DNA of 64,000 nucleotides from contig CAVVXS010000007.1 of the NCBI GenBank assembly GCA_963752225.1, positions 248,001 through 312,000 on the forward strand. Direction: 5' to 3'. Shown piece after piece: positions 61,206 through 64,000 of the stretch. The position numbers and the translations under genes were made by a program. Source of the DNA: JBBROS01 sp963752225. GTDB taxonomy: Bacteria > Pseudomonadota > Alphaproteobacteria > Acetobacterales > Acetobacteraceae. The first letter of the stretch is position 1; every line of letters begins with the position of its first letter. A model generated the notes under the pieces. That model was not told the origin of the DNA and ran no database searches. It saw nothing but the letters and a program-made list of their open reading frames with translations.

Positions 61206-62100
61206 TCAGTATTGGCCTGTGTAGGCTCCGAGCAGATGCAACGGCATTGCTGCATCCGGTGTCGCCTTGACCGTGGATCGCTGTGCCGAGTTCGCCGCCG
61301 CCGCCGCCCCACGAAGCCAATCGCAGAACGCCAGTGCGGCCGGATCGCGCACCCGGGCCTCCGGAACATAGGTGTGATAGCTGCGAGCCGGCAGCAAAGG
61401 ACCGGCAAACGGCTTGGCCAAACGCCCCTCGGCGACGTCGTCCGCCACCAGCCGTTCCGGTCCGATCGCGACGCCCAGCCCATCGAGGGCGGCCTGGAGC
61501 GTCAAGTAGAAGTGCTCCAGCGTGACGGAGTTCTGCGGTTCCAGGTCGGGTACGCCGGCGGCCAACAGCCATTGCGGCCACACCTCGGGCAGGGTCGCCG
61601 CATGGAGCAAGGTATGCTGCCGTAAGTCTTGGACCCGGCGCAGCGGAACGCGAGCCAGCAGCGCCGGGCTGCAAACCGGCAGGCGGCGCTCGGTGAGGAA
61701 TGGCTGCGCCACATGACCCGGCACCTGATCGGGGCCGCCGCGGATGGCAACGTCGAACGGATCGGAGACGTCGGCAGGCGAGCATTGGAGGTGGTCAGTC
61801 ATACCTCGGTCGCCGGATGCGCAAGCTGAAACGCTGACAGGCGCGGGATCAGCCAGCGCATGGTGAAGGTGGCAAGCGCGTTGACCCGGAGCAGACGGCG
61901 CTCGTTGCGTTCGAGTTGACGAGCCGTCGCGAGTGCGATGCGGTCCAGCGCCGCGCCAACCTCGGCCAGATACGCGGCGCCAGCCTCGGTGAGTTCCACC
62001 CGTCGGTTGTAGCGCTGGAACAATGGCTGACCCAGCCAGGTTTCCAGCATCTGCACCTGACGGCTGATCGCACCGTGCGTCACGCGCGCGGCGGAGACGT
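61206..62100 (-). pseudogene. LysR-family regulator relic (GcvA-like)
   Basis: The minus strand starts abruptly at about 62100 in the middle of the helix-turn-helix (RVTHGAISRQVQMLETWLGQ, PLFQRYNRRVELTEAG) and runs to HPATEV. There a TGA (61799-61801) stands where relatives have Arg, followed by LTTS. After a further one-base shift the effector domain continues (DPFDVAIRGGPDQVPGH to 61206). So it has lost the first 25 residues or so and carries both a nonsense and a frameshift mutation. A clear dead gene. Confidence 0.85.
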
Positions 62101-62582
62101 TGCTGTTCCGCCGCGGCCTGGACGTGGTAGTACTGGACGGCGACACCTTGCGGGCGCGGCTGTCGACCGACCTGGGGTTCTCGCCGGAGGACCGCACCGA
62201 GAACGTGCGGCGCGCCGCGGTGGTGGCGCGGCTGATGGCCGATGCCGGACTGGTCGTGTTGGTGGCGTTGATCTCGCCCCGCATGGAAGACCGTGCGCTG
62301 GCTCGCGAACTTGTCGGCGAGGACTTCCGCGAGATCTTCGTGGACGCCGACCGCGACGTGTGCGAAGCGCGCGACCCGAAAGGCCTCTATACCGCCGCGC
62401 GAGCCGGCCGACTGTCAGGCTTCACCGGCGTGGACGCGCTGTATGACCGCCCGGCCACGCCCGACCTGGTCGTCCGCACCGACTCCGTCTCCATTGGCGC
62501 CGCGGCCGAGCAGTTGGCGGCCTACGTCAGGAGTTCTGGTGGCGCTGCCCGGGCTCGAGCCCCGGGCCGCCGGCGCCGACTG
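62096..62582 (+). pseudogene. cysC: APS kinase CysC relic lacking its P-loop
   Basis: The plus strand reads LFRRGLDVVVLDGDTLRARL, STDLGFSPEDRTENVRRAAV, VARLMADAGLVVLVALISP and DVCEARDPKGLYTAARAGRL, all typical of adenylylsulfate kinase (DGDxxR, RxENxRR, FISP-like and DPKGLY). The N-terminal GxSGxGKS/T nucleotide loop that must precede them is missing: the sequence changes into the truncated LysR gene of the opposite strand. Without the P-loop it cannot phosphorylate APS. Confidence 0.85.
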
Positions 62583-62609
62583 ATGCCCATCGTACCACGG
62601 AGAACCGCT

Positions 62610-63622
62610 ATGCGACGCCGCTCCCTGCTCGCCGCGATTGCATCACTGTCCGCCTCTGCATCGCAGGCCCCCGCGGCGCAAGCCCCGGCCACGCTGCTGA
62701 ACGTGTCGTACGACCCGACGCGGGAGCTGTATGCCGCGATCAACCCGGCCTTCGCGGCCGTCTGGAGGAAGCAGACCGGACAGGACGTCTAGGTCCGCGC
62801 CAGCCATGACGGTTCCGGTGCGCAGGCCCGGGCGGTGATCGACGGTTGGAGGCGGACGTCGTCACCCTGGCATTGCAATCCGACGTGGACGCCATCGTTG
62901 ACCGAGCCGGGCTGATCGAGCCGGGCTGGCGGGATCGGCTGCCGAACCGCTCCGTGCCCTACACCTCGACCATCCTGCTCGTGGTGCGCAAGGGCAACCC
63001 GAAGCGCATCCACGACAGGGCCGACCTGGTGCGCCCGGGCGTGTCGGTGATCACCCCCAACCCGAAAACCTCCGGCGGCGCGCGCTGGAACTATTTGGCC
63101 GCCTGGGGTTGGGCGTTGCAGGCCATCGGCGGCGACCAAGCCCGCGCGCGCGCCTACGTCGCCGAGCTTTACCGCCACGTCCCGGTTCTGGACACCGGCG
63201 CGCGCGGTAGCACCATCACCTTCGCACAGCCCAACCAGGGCGACGTGCTGATCGCTTGGGAGGACGACGCCAACGTGGCGGTCAACCAGCTCGGCCGCGC
63301 CAAGCTGGAGATCGTCGTCCCGTCCCTCAGCATCGTGGCCGAGCCGGTCGTCGCCGTCGTGGACAAGGTCGTGGACAAGCGCGGCACCCGCGCGGTGGCC
63401 GAGGCCTACCTGCACTTCCTGTGGACGCCGGAAGCGCAGGAGATCGCGGCCAGGAACCACTATCGGCCCACCGATCCCGCGACCCTGGCGCGGCACGCGG
63501 GCCAGTTCCCCAACGTCAAGACATTCACCATCGCCGACGTGTTCGGCGAGTGGCGCGAGGTGCAGCGGGAGCATTTCGGCGACAACGGCGTGTTCGGTCA
63601 GATCTACAAGCCGGGCCAATGA
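62610..63622 (+). pseudogene. sbp: Sulfate/thiosulfate-binding protein Sbp, interrupted
   Basis: The start ATG 62610 has GGAG upstream and a signal peptide (MRRRSLLAAIASLSASASQA). LLNVSYDPTRELYAAINPAF is the conserved start of Sbp/CysP binding proteins. A TAG at 62790-62792 interrupts GQDV-stop-VRASHDGSGAQARAVIDG. A few codons later one T is missing near 62845 (GGTTGGAG instead of GGTTTGGAG) and the frame shifts to LEADVVTLALQSDVDAIVDR, then runs undisturbed to NHYRPTDPATL and the stop at 63622. Apart from these two lesions the roughly 335-residue protein is well preserved. No CysTWA permease genes follow. Confidence 0.88.
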
Positions 63623-63694
63623 GGACCGGAGCACAAGCTAATCCTGACCACGGCGTGATCACCGCCCAGCCGGTGTCCGTGTAGACTTCCAGCC

Positions 63695-64000
63695 ATGGCT
63701 GGGCCCGTCATCGCCGTCATCGGAGCCGGGTTCAGCGGCACGCTGCTGACGCTGCACTTGCTGCGGCGATGTCCGCCCACAACACGCATTTGCCTGATCG
63801 AGCGGAACGCGCAATTTGGTCGGGGCCAAGCCTACGCGACGCCGAACCCCTCACACTTGCTGAACGTGCCCGCCGGGCGGATGAGCGCCTTTCCGGATCA
63901 GCCCGGCCATTTCCTGGACTGGCTTCGTGCGCAGCCGGGCATGGACGAGGCCGACGCAGGCAGCTTCGTCCCTCGCCAGCAATTCGGCGCCTACATACGG
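63695..64000 (+). CDS. FAD/NAD(P)-binding domain protein, 3' end outside window
   Basis: 102 codons from ATG 63695 open to the window edge. IAVIGAGFSGTLLTLHLLRR is a Rossmann-type dinucleotide loop; LIERNAQFGRGQAYATPNPS and HLLNVPAGRMSAFPDQPGHF, LDWLRAQ follow. This is the start of the FAD-NAD(P)-binding (Lpx/HpnW-like, DUF-type) proteins of about 450-500 residues. These are putative oxidoreductases with unknown substrate, often near siderophore or sulfur genes. The gene appears healthy, unlike its left neighbours. Confidence 0.8.
   Translation, partial: MAGPVIAVIGAGFSGTLLTLHLLRRCPPTTRICLIERNAQFGRGQAYATPNPSHLLNVPAGRMSAFPDQPGHFLDWLRAQPGMDEADAGSFVPRQQFGAYIR

Overview
The window is GC-rich and densely coding. 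Its core gene content looks like an alphaproteobacterium, most likely Rhodospirillales/Acetobacteraceae: a purB-purC-purS-purQ-purL-bolA-grxD operon, rplU-rpmA-obgE-proB, a MarR + OmpR-type + EnvZ-type regulator operon of the PetP/PetR kind divergent from a branched-chain aminotransferase, SoxC-like sulfite dehydrogenase with its cytochrome c, and a PEP-CTERM protein. The taxonomic call is inference from gene content and order.

Layout. 1-8.9 kb (minus strand): DUF2161 protein cut by the window edge, WrbA-like flavoprotein, a serralysin-like RTX metalloprotease, a frameshifted HSL-type esterase, a periplasmic DUF3857/transglutaminase protein and the three-gene regulator operon. 8.9-12.4 kb (plus): aminotransferase, then DUF485 + ActP acetate/cation symporter. 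12.5-17.4 kb (minus): a small membrane protein and a tight operon of a peptide-type ABC binding protein and two different amidohydrolases; a candidate small RNA with its own terminator lies behind it. 17.4-26.1 kb: HTH protein, LysR/pirin divergent pair with the relic of an acetyltransferase, FMN reductase, then mutS-glnD (glnD frameshifted). 26.2-31 kb: MFS carrier, PEP-CTERM protein, sulfite dehydrogenase pair, DUF2461. 30.9-37.3 kb: the purine operon, with a Rap1a/Tai-type secreted protein nested between purS and purQ. 37.4-42.3 kb: TerC protein, a frameshifted PRISE-type reductase, proB-obgE-rpmA-rplU and tRNA-Ser(CGA).

Behind the tRNA the character changes. 42.35-48.6 kb is visibly less GC-rich and patchy: unknown small genes, an OprP-type porin, an NTF2-like protein, a complete but frameshifted IS6-family element with recognisable inverted repeats, a DUF2721 protein and an IS3-family relic. 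48.6-56.3 kb is an intact catabolic cluster: SDR dehydrogenase, TRAP binding protein, DUF1537 kinase, a RuBisCO-like protein that keeps most RuBisCO active-site residues, and a fused TRAP DctQM permease, all facing a divergent LysR regulator. This is the most interesting system in the window: probably uptake, oxidation, phosphorylation and C-C cleavage or decarboxylation of a sugar acid, related to but not identical with the known apionate routes.

57-59.7 kb holds a GAF-GGDEF diguanylate cyclase with a suspicious upstream in-frame amber codon and a chemotaxis receptor. 60.1-63.6 kb is a graveyard: fragments of a PiT-family permease, a LysR regulator, APS kinase CysC and sulfate-binding protein Sbp, all truncated or interrupted, with LysR and CysC fragments joined head to head at about 62.1 kb. 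The window ends inside an FAD/NAD(P)-binding protein.

Two kinds of damage should be kept apart. Single-base frameshifts in otherwise well-preserved core genes (esterase, glnD, PRISE reductase) could be assembly errors. Nonsense codons and truncations in the accessory part look like genuine decay.
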